From Papaver somniferum (taxonomy: Eukaryota > Streptophyta > Magnoliopsida > Ranunculales > Papaveraceae): a stretch of DNA of 64,000 nucleotides. The notes under the pieces are model-generated. The model ran no database searches, was not told the origin of the DNA, and saw only the letters and a program-made list of their open reading frames with translations. Position numbers and translations under genes: made by a program. The DNA lies in assembly GCF_003573695.1 (NCBI RefSeq), contig NC_039367.1, forward strand, positions 31,644,442-31,708,441, read 5' to 3'. Shown piece after piece: positions 12,497 through 22,254 of this stretch (positions are counted from its first letter, which is position 1; each line of letters opens with the position of its first letter).

Positions 12497-13892
12497 CATT
12501 CGAAAATTTTGGTAACTAAGTTAACTTCCGATTATTTGAAGTTCAAAATTTGAAAAGTATCAGTTTTTCCCAAATTCTGATTTTTGGGCCATCGTGCATT
12601 CGGAACTTTACAAAAATAATTATCCTCCGAATATTACAAGTTCAAAACAAACCATACCATGGCTCTAGGTGGTTCCAAGGGCCAATATAGAAGGTTAGAC
12701 ACCCCATATTCGGAAGTTTTGGTAACTGAGTTAACTTCCGATTATTTCAAGTTCAAAATTTGAAAAGTATCAGTTTTTCCCAAATTCTGATTTTTGGGCC
12801 ATCGTGCATTCGGAACTTTACAAAAATAATTATCCTCCGAATATAACAAGTTCAAAACAAACCATGCCATGGCTCTAGGTGGTTCCAAGGGCCAATATAG
12901 AAGGTTAGACACCCCATATTCGAAAGTTTTGGTAACTGAATTAACTTCCGATTATTTCAAGTTCAAAATTTGAAAAGTATCAGTTTTTCCCAAATTCTGA
13001 TTTTTGGGCCATCGTGCATTCGGAACTTGACAAAAAAAATTATCCTCCGAATATTACAAGTTCAAAACAAACCATGTCATGGCTCTAGGTGGTTCCAAGG
13101 GCCAATATAGAAGGTTAGACACCCCATATTCGGAAGTTTTGGTAACTGAGTTAACTTCCGATTATTTCAAGTTCAAAATTTGAAAAGTATCAGTTTTTCC
13201 CAAATTCTGATTTTTGGGCCATCGTGCATTCAGAACTTTACAAAAATAATTATCCTCCGAATATTACAAGTTCAAAACAAACCATGTCATGGCTCTAGGT
13301 GGTTCCAAGGGCCAATATAGAAGGTTAGACACCCCATATTCGGAAGTTTTGGTAACTGAGTTAACTTCCGATTATTTCAAGTTCAAAATTTGAAAAGTAT
13401 CAGTTTTTCCCAAATTCTGATTTTTGGGCCATCGTGCATTCAGAACTTTACAAAAATAATTATCCTCCGAATATTACAAGTTCAAAACAAACCATGCCAT
13501 GGCTCTAGGTGGTTCCAAGGGCCAATATAGAAGGTTAGACACCCCATGTTCGGAAGTTTTGGTAACTGAGTTAACTTCCGATTATTTCAAGTTCAAAATT
13601 TGAAAAGTATCAGTTTTTCCCAAATTCTGATTTTTGGGTCATCGTGCATTCGGAACTTTACAAAAATAATTATCCTCTGAATATTACAAGTTCAAAACAA
13701 ACCATGCCATGACTCTAGGTGGTTCCAAGGGCCAATATAGAAGGTTAGACACCCCATATTCGGAAGTTTTGGTAACTGAGTTAACTTCCGATTATTTCAA
13801 GTTCAAAATTTGAAAAGTATCAGTTTTTCCCAAATTCTAATTTTTGTGTCATCGTGCATTCGGAACTTTACAAAAAAAATTATCCTCCGAAT
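12497..13892 (+). repeat. 210-bp satellite-like tandem array (about 6.6 units)
   Basis: ggttccaagggccaatatag recurs at 12671, 12881, 13091, 13301, 13511 and 13721, an exact 210-bp period. Units differ by only a few substitutions each, so the array is young or homogenised. Each unit holds four CCGAWT-type sites in alternating orientation. The last unit is interrupted right after a CCTCCGAAT that forms the left arm of a hairpin (13884-13906). No long open frame runs through the array. Confidence 0.95.
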
Positions 13893-13906
13893 GTTTTATT
13901 CGGAGG
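13884..13906. other. Perfect 9-bp-stem hairpin at the end of the array
   Basis: CCTCCGAAT (13884-13892), a 5-nt loop, then ATTCGGAGG (13898-13906). It pairs two of the element's own hexamer motifs face to face, at the exact point where the tandem array stops. Confidence 0.7.
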
Positions 13907-13951
13907 GAATACGTGTATCGTTAGCAACCGATTGTAGTGCACCATTGGTAC

Positions 13952-13999
13952 GAAACCTCAACGGCCATATTTTCAGAAACCTCAACGGCCATATTTTCA
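13952..13999 (+). repeat. 24-bp direct duplication upstream of the SANT-like gene
   Basis: gaaacctcaacggccatatt and the following four bases are repeated back to back at 13952 and 13976, about 30-75 bp upstream of the TATA box at 14027. An AACGGCC/GCCGTT motif appears again inverted near 14010. This could be a promoter element; function is inferred only from position. Confidence 0.6.
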
Positions 14000-14026
14000 G
14001 AAATTAGAGCCGTTGGAACTCTAATC

Positions 14027-14034
14027 TATATAAG
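14027..14034 (+). promoter_or_regulatory. TATA box of the SANT-like gene
   Basis: TATATAAG, 58 bp before the ATG at 14092, with the 24-bp duplication just upstream. A core promoter that survives inside the element suggests this gene is transcribed from it. Confidence 0.5.
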
Positions 14035-14091
14035 GAGGGTAACCCCTCTCAGTTATTATTGAGTAAAAAATCAGAATGAAAAACCTTTTCA

Positions 14092-14631
14092 ATGGCAAGT
14101 CCATCATCAATCGACAACATACTTCGAAGATGCAAGCGAACAACTACATCAATTGCAGCAATGGAAGAAGAAATACAAAAAAGGAACAAACAACCCAAAA
14201 AAATTAAACCATCGTTAGTGGCAACGAAGGAGGAGAAAGAGGAAATCAAGGCTAAGAAGCGAGGTGAAGAACAATTCCATCATAGAGAAAGATTAAAACA
14301 AGTTGAGGAAGAGACCGAATGGATAAAAAATTATTACATTGTGAAAGATCTACCCAAAGAACAGCAGGACGATCGTATATTTTGGATTAACGTTTCATTG
14401 GGTCCTTTTGTTGGTAAGTACAAGAAGCCACGCCACAATTATGAACCATCCCATGTTTCTTCAAGGGTGCACCATGTTATAAAATTGTGCACCGAGTACA
14501 ACCGTATTCTTGCTAGGCACAGAGACGACAGGTTTGCGGCACAAGATGCTTATTCCAAGTGGAGAGGAGAGTCGTTTCTACATTTCGAAGCCGCGTTGAT
14601 TGTTGCATCTCGGACTGGGAAAAAAGAATAA
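14092..14631 (+). CDS. SANT/trihelix-like (NAM-associated / GST-T3-like) transposon protein
   Basis: An intact 179-residue frame from an ATG to TAA. Residues about 20-75 are highly charged (Lys/Glu-rich, probably helical or coiled). From about residue 95 the pattern FWINVSLGPF, then a Ser/Arg pair, CTEYNRILARHRDD, and a final SFLHFEAALIV matches the layout of plant Myb/SANT-like proteins annotated as glutathione S-transferase T3-like or NAM-associated. Such proteins are DNA-binding partners encoded by PIF/Harbinger-type transposons, and the resemblance here is of spacing and key residues only. Gene 38141-38581 in this window has the same layout. A role in binding the CCGAWT lattice is possible but unproven. 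The frame is undamaged while the PMD gene beside it is not. Confidence 0.5.
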   Translation: MASPSSIDNILRRCKRTTTSIAAMEEEIQKRNKQPKKIKPSLVATKEEKEEIKAKKRGEEQFHHRERLKQVEEETEWIKNYYIVKDLPKEQQDDRIFWINVSLGPFVGKYKKPRHNYEPSHVSSRVHHVIKLCTEYNRILARHRDDRFAAQDAYSKWRGESFLHFEAALIVASRTGKKE

Positions 14632-14931
14632 CATGTGATGTTTGAGTGCTGTAAATTCAAATTTTTAATATTAATCGGCGGTTTGATAAAATATGGAATT
14701 CCCGAATATGATTAATCGGATTGAAGTGTTATAATATTGTTGTTCCGAGTACTGATTAATATTCGTAATCAAAATGTGTATCAAAGAGCCCGATTCCTAC
14801 ATTCGGGAGACAACATTGTATTATTTGCGACCGATTAAATCATATATCTTCACAAAAAAGTTTCCAAAAAACTTGTACAAATTACATGTTCGAAAAAAAA
14901 AAGATCAAACATCGTCATCATCCGAGGGGAT

Positions 14932-16171
14932 CTATTCGAGTAACTCAGCGGGAAAGTTGTGGTCCATAACGCGATCCCAATCAACCATGTTGGACTCATA
15001 TTGTTTCACCCAATCCTTGCAATGGTTCATCGGGAAGTAATCGTGCCACTTACTCAACGGAGGTAACAGACAATCTTTCTTTACTCTTAAACCGATAAAA
15101 TGCATTTCATTCACAAATGCCATTACGATTCTTCTATCTTTAACCGACTCGTCGCAAGCCGTTCTTGTGGGTGCAAACGTGCATAAAACAAAACAAATCT
15201 AATAAGCATAACCATTTAACATATAAATTTTGAAAAAGAAAAGAAAAGTAGCAATGAGTATACCAAATCGTTTGCATAGTATAGGGAAGTGTCGGGCCTC
15301 AAATAGAAATCATCAACAAACTCTTCAACGGCCTGCATATGAAAAAAACAAATTATTATACAATAATCGGAGGTTATTAAATAAGTAAAACTCCCGAATA
15401 TACTATATTCGGAATCCTATCGGTTACCCAAAACACCCGATTTATGCAAATGAATGTACACAGTTTACTGAGTGCAAAAAATAATATAATCGGAAGCTAA
15501 AATATATAGTAAAACAGCCGAATATAAATAACCGGGAGATAACTTTAATCGATAAACATCCGATTTTCAAGTTTTCGGAAATTTTATTTTGAGGCCACTG
15601 CTATATTTGGCAGTCAAATAATGTTAAACTATTAGCGATTGTAAAGGATAAGAATACTGAGTTTTGAAATTTTTTGGGGAATTCGTTTTTGGGGCCATTC
15701 GGGGGTAAATAACTCTACATAACTACCGAATGAAGATTTTTTTGGAAAACCAGTTTGGGGTTTTTTCTCATATTCGGCAGTAAACTACTATCTTGGAACT
15801 AACGAATATACATATTTGGTACTCAGTGTGTTATATTCGTAAGTTTATTCGAGAAATTATCTACCGAATCTGGATAGTTCATGGCATTCAATGCATGCAA
15901 TAATCGGTTTTTCTTGTTTACAAAAGCACACAAACGCATGCAAATCGAGTATTTGAGTTTCTTAACACAATGCCTGTGTTTTACATGCATCGTTAGCTTC
16001 AATATCAGGCGATTCTCCATTTTCTTCCATGAAAGGGTCGTCTAGGTTTTCCTCTCCACAAAAGTTTGGATCATTCAACATATACCCCAAATCGTCTTCT
16101 CTAAACGGTCGTGAACCCTCAACATTTTGTTCTTCGCCATGATTCTCACCTTCTTCTTCATATCCATCCAT
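14932..16171 (-). CDS. OTU-like cysteine protease-domain gene (transposon cargo), partial model
   Basis: Minus-strand gene with at least three coding blocks. The first (16171 down to about 15962) starts with ATG and is very acidic (Glu/Asp-rich). A block at about 15337-15269 begins after a clean cag acceptor and ends before gtatac; it reads AVEEFVDDFYLRPDTSLYY. The last (about 15165-14932) holds RRIVMAFVNEMHFIGLRV followed by LLPPLSKWHDYF and a Trp-rich end. That matches the C-terminal half of OTU-type domains in plant MULE proteins, including the catalytic-His context (N-x-x-HF). The N-terminal Asp/Cys half is not found, so the protein may be inactive, or exons are missing from my model. Splice phases of the outer exons do not join cleanly, so it may be a pseudogene. 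Confidence 0.45.
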
Positions 16172-16477
16172 TTTTGTAGTGATAAAATGGGTTTTCCCTT
16201 TTTCCCTTCACATTCTTCTCTATAACTCTAACAACTCAAAAATGAAAAAGAAATGAAAAAAATGAAACAGAAATCATTCTAATACTGCACCGACTACAAT
16301 CGGAAATCTGGGTAATATTTTAGCTTCCGATTACAATCGGAGGATAACAATGTTATCATATCCTCCGAATATATAAGGGTAATTTCGCCATTACGAATTA
16401 CGCGAGATAAGGGCTGGCTACATTTTCCTTTTGGGTGACCTTTTTTGTTTTAGTGATGGCCCCTAAATCCTTTTGAG

Positions 16478-16497
16478 TGGCCCCTAAAAACGCGAGG
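16478..16497 (-). repeat. Terminal inverted repeat, right
   Basis: The inverse complement reads cctcgcgtttttaggggcca, 19/20 identical to 8323-8342. An inner partial copy lies at about 16454-16467. Confidence 0.8.
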
Positions 16498-16505
16498 ATA
16501 TTTAT
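16498..16505. repeat. Target site duplication, right (8 bp)
   Basis: atatttat, identical to 8315-8322 and directly outside the right terminal repeat. Confidence 0.75.
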
Positions 16506-17113
16506 AAGATATTTGGATGTATATTTATAAATTGTTTTTCAATTTCTAGAAGTCGAATAGTCAAAAATCAATTCGAAAATACTTCTTCTAAAAACAGAAA
16601 TGCCAATTTTTCATAAAGCAAAATAGTTTTAACTCCACCTTTGGATCCTGGTAGTCTGGTACCCAAACGCGGTGTTAAAACTTTTGCTTTGAAATTGTTA
16701 ATTAATTATTTTTTCATGTATGTTCGGAAAATCTTTTTTTACATATATTCAGAAAAAGTGATGAGGCGGACCTTCTGTTGAGATCAGAGTAACTATTTGA
16801 CGTCATTAATGACGTTTTTTCTATCTTTCCTGTAAAAGAAATAAGTCAACCATTTTATGATGATGACACATGATTAATTACTTTATTCACATTCACAGAC
16901 GCATGCCTAGTACCTACTTCATCTTCAAGTACTTAAAAAGAGACATCTTGGAATATATTTATTATTTTTCCATTAACGATTATATTTTATTATTGATTTG
17001 TTTTAAATAAAATATCATTATTGTTTTTCAAAAATGCCAACTATATATGACTAGCTACATGATGCTCATGTATATAAATAGTATACTATCACCCCTTCAA
17101 TTTTAAATTTATG
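16506..17113. other. Spacer upstream of the ABCB gene
   Basis: AT-rich with no reading frame of note. It contains a short palindrome at about 16799-16816 (gacgtcattaatgacgt) that includes two TGACGT-type half sites of the kind bound by plant bZIP factors; whether it acts on the ABCB gene about 300 bp downstream is unknown. Confidence 0.4.
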
Positions 17114-17120
17114 TATATAA
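17114..17120 (+). promoter_or_regulatory. Probable TATA box of the ABCB gene
   Basis: TATATAA at 17114, about 195 bp before the ATG, is the nearest good TATA box; a second (tatataaat) lies near 17072. The 5' leader would be around 160 bp. Confidence 0.45.
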
Positions 17121-17310
17121 AGGGCTAAGGGCAGTTGAAGAACACGTACAAACAATATTAATAGAAATAATTCTGACACTAATTGGGAGCATCAGTGATC
17201 AGCATACATCTATATCTATCTATATATGCAGATGCCCATTGCATCTTCTTCCTCAGAAAGCCAAAACACACAACTAGCTCTCTATAGCTAGAAGAATTCG
17301 ATCTTACACA

Positions 17311-20300
17311 ATGGAAGATGATGATAATAATAAGGTGGTTGATGTCGCTGGAAAAGCAGGGAATAATAAAGAGAAGAAGATTAAAACAGGATCGATTGGA
17401 ACAATATTTATGCATGCAGATGGTATAGATATATGTTTAATGGTTCTTGGTTTTCTTGGAGCTGTTGGTGATGGATTTGGTACACCAGTCATGTTATATA
17501 TAACAAGTAAAATTATGAATAATCTTGGTTCTGTTGGTCCGTCTGATATTAACGATCCTAATCAAGTCTTTCTTAAGAATATCACCAAGGTATGTATTCC
17601 CTCATTAGTACTAATTAATTAACACCTCCTCTTAATTTAATTAATTAGTGTTCTTACTAATTTTTGATCAATTTTCATTTCAGAATTCAATTGGTCTTTT
17701 ATACCTTGCCGTTGCCAATTGGTTTGTTTGTTTCTTGGGTAAGTTTCTTATTCATTTCTTCTTCTTCTCATTTTAATGTGTTGATAAATAGTTTTGCTTA
17801 AAAATTTAATAATCTTGATTATGAAAATGCATATGACAGAGGGATATTGCTGGTCAAGAACCGGAGAAAGACAAGCAACAAGAATGAGAGCAAGATATCT
17901 AAAAGCAGTTCTCAGACAAGATGTGGGCTACTTTGATCTACAAGTATCTAGCACTTCAGAAGTTGTCACCAGTGTTTCCAACGATTGTCTTGTCATCCAA
18001 GATGTTCTCAGCGAGAAGGTACTCTTCAACCACTCTTTTTTATAATTCTATCGTATTCAGGCACGTACCAAGGGAGAAGCTGTATTATTTAGCTTAATAA
18101 AATAAGTAAAATCTGATATTATTAGGTACCAAATTTCTTGATGAATGTGGCAATGTTCACTGGATGTTACTTGGCAGCGTTTTTGCTAATGTGGAGACTG
18201 GCATTAGTAGGATTTCCTTTTGTTTTACTGTTGGTGATACCAGGTTTGGTGTATGGGAAGATATTACTGGGATTAACAAGAAAGATTAGAGAGGAATATA
18301 ATAAAGCTGGTACACTGGTGGAACAGGCTATCTCTTCGATCAGAACTGTTTATTCATTTGTTGGTGAGCAGAAAACAATGGATGAATTTTCAGATGCACT
18401 CAATGGTTCAGTGAAGTTGGGGTTGAAGCAAGGTTTAGCCAAAGGTGTTGCAATTGGAAGTAATGGAGTTAGTTTTGCTGTTTGGGCTTTTATGTCTTGG
18501 TATGGAAGTAAATTGGTTATGTACCATGGTGGTGAAGGCGGTACTGTTTTTGCTGTTGGTGCTGCAATTGCCATTGGAGGACTGTAAGTACTCTCAAATC
18601 TCGTCTTAAAGGCTTTTTTTTTTCTTTTTTTTTTTTTTTAAACTGTAAAGAATTTGGTGCTGTCAAGTTTCGAACTCAGGTAAACCAACTGGCATTAGGC
18701 AAGTTGGCCAGGGGTTGGGCTCCCAACCTATAGGTTGTGGAAGTTTCGAATTCAGGTTGCTGGTATTATCAGCCCGTAACTTTAACACTGTACTACAGTG
18801 ACACCGCGTTTTTGTTGACTAATTTGTTGTGTTTTTTTGTTTTTTTAATAAAATAGGTCCCTAGGAGCTGGACTACCAAATTTGAAGTACTTCTTTGAAG
18901 CAGTATCAGCAGGAGAAAGGATGATGGAAGTAATAAAAAGAGTACCAGAAATAGATTCAGATAACATGGGAGGTGAAATTCTGGAAACAGTTTCCGGAGA
19001 CGTCGAATTCAAGAATGTGAAATTTGCATACCCATCCAGAAAGGAGACTTCAATCTTTCAAGATTTCTGTTTAACAGTTCCTGCTGGGAAAACAGTAGCT
19101 TTAGTAGGAGGCAGTGGTTCAGGAAAATCTACTGTAATTGCGTTGTTGGAAAGGTTTTATGATCCTCTTGGTGGTGAAATTTTACTTGATGGTTTTCCCA
19201 TTGATAAACTTCAACTCAAATGGTTAAGATCCCAAATGGGTTTAGTTAGTCAGGAACCAGCTTTATTCGCCACAACTATTACCGAGAATATACTTTTCGG
19301 AAAGGAAGATGCTACTATGGATGAAGTCATTGCTGCTTCAAAGGCTGCAAATGCTCACAACTTCATCTCTCAACTGCCAAAAGGTTATGATACTCAGGTA
19401 GGTCCACATTTCTTGCAAGGACTGGGCACAAAAATGGATTCTTGCCCAGCGCGCCTCTATGCGCGCTATACAGCACCCTTGTGGATGTGGCCTTGCTAAA
19501 TAGGGTGCATAGAGGCACAATGAAAGGCGTTTCTTGTTTATGATCCGTTTTTGGTTTATATAAAATAGTGTTCTTCTTTTTTTCAATAAAGAATCGGGTG
19601 CTGACGAGTTTTGAAATCTGGTCACTAGTACGACTTTATCACTGTACTATAGTGACATAAGCATAAACTAGTAATTTTTTTTCTTTGCTTTTTTATCCAA
19701 ATAGGTCGGAGAAAGAGGGGTGCAAATGTCTGGAGGGCAAAAACAAAGAATTGCAATAGCAAGAGCTATAATAAAATCCCCAAAAATTCTCTTATTAGAC
19801 GAGGCAACCAGCGCGTTAGACTCCGAATCCGAGAGAGTTGTGCAAGAAGCGCTGGATAAAGCAGCACTCGGTCGAACTACAATCGTAATTGCGCATCGCC
19901 TCTCTACGATACATAATGCAGACATTATAGCTGTTGTGCAAAATGGAAAAATTGCCGAAACCGGGTCGCATTACGAGTTAATCGAAGATGACAATGGGTT
20001 ATATACTTCACTTGTTAGGCTTCAGCAGACAGAAGAAGCAACGATAGAAGATAGACAAAGAAGCTCACAATCATCATCACACATTACAGACAAGGATAGT
20101 CATGTTGGCTACAGCAGCAGTAGTAGAAGAAGCAGCAGCTCTTCCAATAGAGTAAGTCGATCCAACTCCGCTAAAGGTGATAACGACGACGGCGATGATT
20201 ATGAGATAAAAGAAAGGAAGGAACGTGAGTTCTCCGTACCATCATTTAAGAGATTGTTGCTGTTGAATTTACCAGAGTGGAGACAAGGGATTGTCGGGTT

Positions 20301-22087
20301 AACGAGTGCGGTTCTATTCGGTGCTGTTCAACCTGTTTACTCGTTCGTCATGGGGAGTATGATTTCGGTTTATTTTCTGATTGATTTCGATGAGATCAAG
20401 TCAAAAACAAGGATTTACGCTTTGTTCTTCGTCGCATTGTCCATTTTCTCGTTGATTATTAATATCTGTCAGCATTATAGTTTTGCTGCCATGGGTGAGT
20501 ACTTAACAAAGAGGATCCGAGAGAGAATGTTGTCCAAAATTCTGACCTTTGAAGTTGGTTGGTTCGATCAAGACGAAAATTCTAGCGGCGCTATTTGCTC
20601 CAGACTTGCCAAGGATGCTAGCGTGGTAAGATTTTTTTTTTCTTTTTTACGGCAAAGAATTTGGTGCAGACAAGTTTCGAGCTCAATTTCTAAGCGTAGA
20701 CGATTTGTAATGGTTTTTGCAGGTGAGATCATTAGTCGGTGACAGGATGGCACTTCTGGTGCAAGCCTTTTCTGCTGTCATCATTGCTTGCACAATGGGT
20801 TTGGTCATTGCATGGAAGTTAGCTATTGTGATGATTGCTGTCCAGCCACTGATCATTGTGTGCTTCTACTTGCGTCGTGTCCTACTAAAAGCCATGTCTG
20901 GAAAAGCCATTAAATCACAAGACGAAAGCAGCAAACTCGCGGGAGAAGCCGTTTCCAATCTCCGCACAGTCAGTGCCTTCTCTTCCCAATCTCGAATTCT
21001 CGAAATGTTCGATCGAGCACAAGATGGCCCGAGAAGAGAAAGCATTCGGCAATCATGGTTCGCCGGGATCGGTCTCGGTACATCTATGACACTAATGACT
21101 TGCACTTGGGCACTGGATTTTTGGTATGGTGGGAAACTAGTTTCTGAGGGTGATATTTCAGCCAAAGCTCTTTTCCAGACCTTTTTTATCTTAATCAGTA
21201 CAGGCAGGGTCATAGCTGATGCTGGCAGTATGACAACTGACATTGCTAAAGGATCCGACGCTGTAGGATCCGTTTTCGCAGTACTTGACCGTTACACTCA
21301 AATCGAGCCTGAAGACCCAGAGGGTAACCAACCGGAGAATTTATCCGGGCACGTAGAGATCCGAGATGTTCATTTTGCTTACCCTGCAAGACCAGATGTT
21401 ATGATTTTCAAAGGCTTCAGTATCAACATTGAAGCCGGTAAATCAACTGCATTAGTAGGCCAAAGTGGTTCCGGGAAATCAACCATCATCGGGTTGATTG
21501 AGAGATTCTACGACCCGTTGAAAGGATCGGTGCGAATTGATGGCCGAGACATAAGAACATATCATCTCAGATGTCTGAGGAAATACATTGCACTGGTAAG
21601 TCAAGAACCAACTCTATTCGGAGGTACGATCAGGGAAAACATCACATACGGATCGTCAGGTAAAGTCGAGGAAACGGAGATTGTAGAAGCGGCACGCGCA
21701 GCAAATGCTCATGATTTCATCGCAGGATTACAAGATGGGTATGATACATGGTGCGGAGACAGAGGACTACAACTGTCGGGAGGACAAAAGCAAAGAATTG
21801 CAATAGCTCGTGCGATACTAAAGAATCCTGCAGTTTTGCTGTTAGATGAAGCTACAAGTGCACTTGATAGTCAGTCCGAGAAAGTTGTGCAAGATGCATT
21901 AGAAAGAGTAATGGTTGGTCGGACGAGTGTTGTCGTAGCTCATCGATTAAGTACCATTCAAAATTGTGATCAAATTGCTGTACTGGAGAAAGGCACGGTT
22001 GTGGAACAAGGAACACACTCTTCTCTTTTAAGTAAGGGTGAAAATGGAGCTTATTTTGCTCTTGTTAATCTACAACGAACCAAATAG
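17311..22087 (+). CDS. ABC transporter B family (MDR/P-glycoprotein type, ABCB15-like), 7 exons
   Basis: Exons 17311-17589, 17684-17738, 17840-18018, 18126-18583, 18857-19397, 19705-20625 and 20723-22087 all have GT-AG borders and join in frame to 1265 residues, the normal length of a full ABCB transporter. Layout is TMD1-NBD1-TMD2-NBD2. NBD1 has Walker [10 protein letters not shown] (about residue 406), Q-loop SQEPALF, signature MSGGQ (about 512), Walker [13 protein letters not shown] and H-loop AHRLST. NBD2 has GQSGSGKST (about 1054), LSGGQ (about 1162), [12 protein letters not shown] and AHRLST. Both sites keep every catalytic residue. The linker is Ser-rich and charged. ABCBs are ATP-driven plasma-membrane exporters; plant members move auxin, alkaloids and other compounds, and the substrate here cannot be read from sequence. 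Start chosen at the only upstream ATG with a good context (acaATGGA). Introns 4-6 hold SINE-like insertions. Confidence 0.95.
18613..18806 (-). mobile_element. SINE-like insertion in ABCB intron 4, antisense
   Basis: On the minus strand the segment starts ggtgtcactgtagtacagtg (tRNA A-box-like), continues to a B-box-like gaattcgaaact, and ends in an A-rich tail (poly-T at 18613-18639 on the plus strand). This is the organisation of a tRNA-derived SINE. A second B-box-like gagttcgaaact lies nearer the tail. Confidence 0.55.
19568..19662 (-). mobile_element. Shortened SINE-like copy in ABCB intron 5, antisense
   Basis: It carries the same start (tgtcactatagtacagtg on the minus strand) and the same 3' part (cagcacccgattctttattg then poly-A) as the intron 4 copy, with the middle deleted. 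Confidence 0.5.
20630..20699 (-). mobile_element. SINE-like 3' fragment in ABCB intron 6, antisense
   Basis: Only the tail-proximal part remains: plus strand poly-T followed by aagaatttggtgcagacaag and tttcgagctc, matching aagaatttggtgctgtcaag / tttcgaactc in intron 4. Confidence 0.45.
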
Positions 22088-22088
22088 G

Positions 22089-22094
22089 AATAAA
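22089..22094 (+). promoter_or_regulatory. Polyadenylation signal of the ABCB gene
   Basis: AATAAA immediately after the stop codon, followed by a second overlapping AATAAA, then T-rich sequence. It is unusually close to the stop. Confidence 0.4.
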
Positions 22095-22147
22095 TAAACA
22101 AGCAGTGTACTATATGTTTTCATCTATTTGATTCTCTTTTTTGTGTA

Positions 22148-22252
22148 CTCACTTCGTTTCAGGAAAAGTGATATTTTCACTATTTCAATTTGACATATTT
22201 TTAGGTAAGAATGAAAAAGTGAAAAGTATCACTTTTCTTGAAACGAAGGTTG
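22148..22252. mobile_element. Stowaway-like MITE (105 bp) behind the ABCB gene
   Basis: Left arm ctcacttcgtttcaggaaaa and right arm (inverse) caaccttcgtttcaagaaaa, then gtgatacttttcac-type sequence in both; flanked by TA on each side. The start resembles the Stowaway consensus CTCCCTCCGTTTC and TA is the Tc1/mariner target. The arms pair over about 30 bp. Confidence 0.7.
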
Positions 22253-22254
22253 TA

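Larger units (their letters stand above)
8883..16382. repeat. Dispersed CCGAWT / AWTCGG hexamer lattice
   Basis: The hexamer CCGAAT or CCGATT, in either orientation and often extended to tTCCGAAt, recurs throughout the introns and spacers of the element. I count about 20 in 8883-9535 alone and four per 210-bp unit in the satellite. The coding exons at 9573-9993, 10082-10801, 11371-12005, 12099-12416 and 14092-14631 are nearly free of it, as are the flanks outside 8323-16497. Neighbouring sites often face each other. This resembles the subterminal binding-site arrays of En/Spm or Mu elements in principle, though far more extensive. Confidence 0.7.
8323..16497. mobile_element. 8.2 kb TIR DNA transposon carrying PMD, SANT-like and OTU-like genes
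   Basis: The element is defined by 20-bp terminal inverted repeats (19/20) and a perfect 8-bp target duplication. Inside, in order: a broken plant-mobile-domain gene (+), a 210-bp tandem array, a SANT/trihelix-like gene with its own TATA box (+), and an OTU-protease-like gene (-). The PMD and OTU/ULP1 families are known cargo or components of plant transposons, especially Mutator-like elements. I find no DDE/DDD transposase, so this copy is either non-autonomous or moved by a protein I cannot recognise. The whole non-coding part is filled with CCGAWT/AWTCGG hexamers that stop at the element borders. The superfamily is undecided: the duplication length suggests hAT or P, the cargo suggests Mutator. 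Confidence 0.75.

Noticed and set aside
12497..13892. CRISPR-like regular array
   Set aside because: The whole 210-bp unit repeats, with no unique spacers, and the genome is eukaryotic. It is a tandem satellite.
8323..16497. Firm assignment to Mutator or hAT
   Set aside because: Cargo suggests Mutator and the 8-bp duplication suggests hAT or P; without a transposase neither is supported.
16799..16816. gacgtcattaatgacgt palindrome as an ABCB enhancer
   Set aside because: It contains bZIP-type half sites, but one short palindrome in AT-rich DNA is weak evidence of regulation.
19338..19625. Minus-strand frame overlapping ABCB exon 5 and intron 5
   Set aside because: Antisense of a well-supported coding exon; no independent signal.
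17311..22087. Alkaloid exporter function for the ABCB gene
   Set aside because: Some ABCBs of alkaloid-producing plants move alkaloids, but substrate cannot be read from sequence and no biosynthetic gene lies in this window.
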